Source: JBOHTO01 sp050733695 (lineage in GTDB: Bacteria > Gemmatimonadota > Gemmatimonadetes > Gemmatimonadales > Gemmatimonadaceae). Taken from it: a stretch of DNA of 22,562 bases. Location: contig JBOHTO010000072.1 of NCBI GenBank assembly GCA_050733695.1, positions 1 through 22,562 on the forward strand, read 5' to 3'. This document shows positions 21,927 to 22,562 of the stretch, piece after piece (positions within the stretch are counted from its first letter, which is position 1; the number at the start of each line of letters is the position of its first letter). The notes beneath the pieces are model-generated. The model was not told the origin of the DNA. It did not search any database and saw nothing but the letters and a program-made list of their open reading frames with translations. A program made the position numbers and the translations under genes.

Positions 21927-22085
21927 GTTTCGTATGCGGGACATGACTCGGCATGCTGGTTCCGCTCTCACTGCGCCAAAACCGCTCGCGGACGCCACAT
22001 GCAGCACTGACGAGGTCGTGAAGTTATTCCTTGGTTTTCCGCAAGAATTCATCCAGAGTGCCGCATGACCGCCAGTTGTCAGGCC

Positions 22086-22504
22086 GATTCACGTTGCTCG
22101 ACGGCCCCGAAGACGAGTGGCTGACGATCCAAGCGGGCATCCCGCTTTAGCCAGCGCTCTTCGGACGCGACACACTGACCGCCGGGTGGCAAGCGACCCA
22201 TGCTCGACCAGGGCGCGGTGCTCGACGCGAGCCTCACGAAGCTCGGCCGCATGCAGACCGACCGAACGTCCGATTGGCGCGACGAGCAGCCTGGCCGCAT
22301 CCCGTATCAGGTGCGGCGTGGCCCGCTCGCGCGACTCGACATCAACCCGTACTCCGCTTGCTACGCCGACTTCACCAGTCCCCTGATGTTCGTCATCTCG
22401 CTCGCCCACCTCTTCTCGTGGACGGGGGACACGGAATGCCTGAAGTGCCACTGGGTGGCCAGTGGAGGACGCGACGATCTCCTGCTCGTCGTCGATCCCG
22501 TGCT
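22086..22504 (+). pseudogene. Glycogen-debranching-type enzyme fragment with stop and frameshift
   Basis: The plus strand reads LLDGPEDEWLTIQAGIPL, then TAG, then PALFGRDTLTAGWQA, the (alpha/alpha)6 catalytic region of amylo-alpha-1,6-glucosidase-like proteins. The TAG replaces a tyrosine codon (TAC) expected in LYPALFGRD. Near 22200 the frame shifts by one base and continues as MLDQGAVLDASLTKLGRMQTDR, EQPGRIPYQVRRGPLARLD, ADFTSPLMFVISLAHLFSWTGD. The N-terminal domain is absent upstream and the 3' end is lost in the terminal G run. Part of it is homologous to residues 83-128 of the chimeric ORF at 11.5 kb, in opposite orientation. Confidence 0.75.

Positions 22505-22562
<58 letters not shown>

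Overview
The window is high-GC bacterial chromosome with a tightly packed layout. The mix of families (GMC/gluconate-dehydrogenase cluster, LarA, DUF2231, DUF1440, CHRD-like lipoprotein, Gram-negative style lipoproteins and barrel) suggests a soil bacterium of the Gemmatimonadota or a relative. No rRNA or marker gene is present, so this placement is inference. The last 58 bases are a pure G run and are almost certainly a sequencing or assembly artefact.

Left part (1-2844). The 5' end of an IS701-like transposase gene runs off the left edge. Next to it is a Type II restriction-modification cassette of visibly lower GC: an m4C-type methyltransferase on the minus strand, and divergently a small excisionase-type HTH protein overlapping a PD-(D/E)xK nuclease. 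A perfect palindrome covers the HTH start codon. A frameshifted remnant of an RskA-type anti-sigma factor follows.

2889-6517. Four ordinary minus-strand envelope genes: a PAP2 phosphatase, a CHRD-like lipoprotein, a putative outer-membrane barrel protein with an unusual repeat- and hairpin-rich leader, and a type I phosphodiesterase-like lipoprotein. A tRNA-Cys(GCA) gene follows on the plus strand.

6809-10927: mercury island. Directly against the 3' end of the tRNA lies a minus-strand operon merR-merT-merP-merA, followed by a frameshifted nucleotidyltransferase-HEPN fusion. The mer promoter has a textbook 19-bp spacer and dyad. Back to back with it is a second MerR-family-type promoter (also 19-bp spacer, with a different ZntR-like dyad). 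It drives a 53-residue peptide with 11 cysteines, a probable undescribed metallothionein-like metal-binding peptide. This is the most interesting item in the window.

11051-14352. A chimeric minus-strand ORF joins two pieces of a glycogen-debranching enzyme to the tail of a short-chain dehydrogenase. It is followed upstream by a GntR regulator. A divergent plus-strand run encodes a methionine-rich membrane protein, a small conserved-looking hypothetical protein and a DUF1440 membrane protein.

14519-21702. Seven minus-strand genes with overlapping or very close ends look like one operon: a pyruvate-oxidase-like TPP enzyme, a PPC/DUF296 protein, a LarA-type nickel lactate racemase, a DUF2231 membrane protein, a multi-pass membrane protein, a gluconate-2-dehydrogenase subunit-3-like protein and a GMC flavoprotein. 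Together they could racemise and oxidise a 2-hydroxy acid such as lactate and decarboxylate the 2-oxo acid at the membrane. Upstream lies decayed DNA: a DUF2231 C-terminal remnant, then a debranching-enzyme pseudogene related to the chimera at 11.5 kb.
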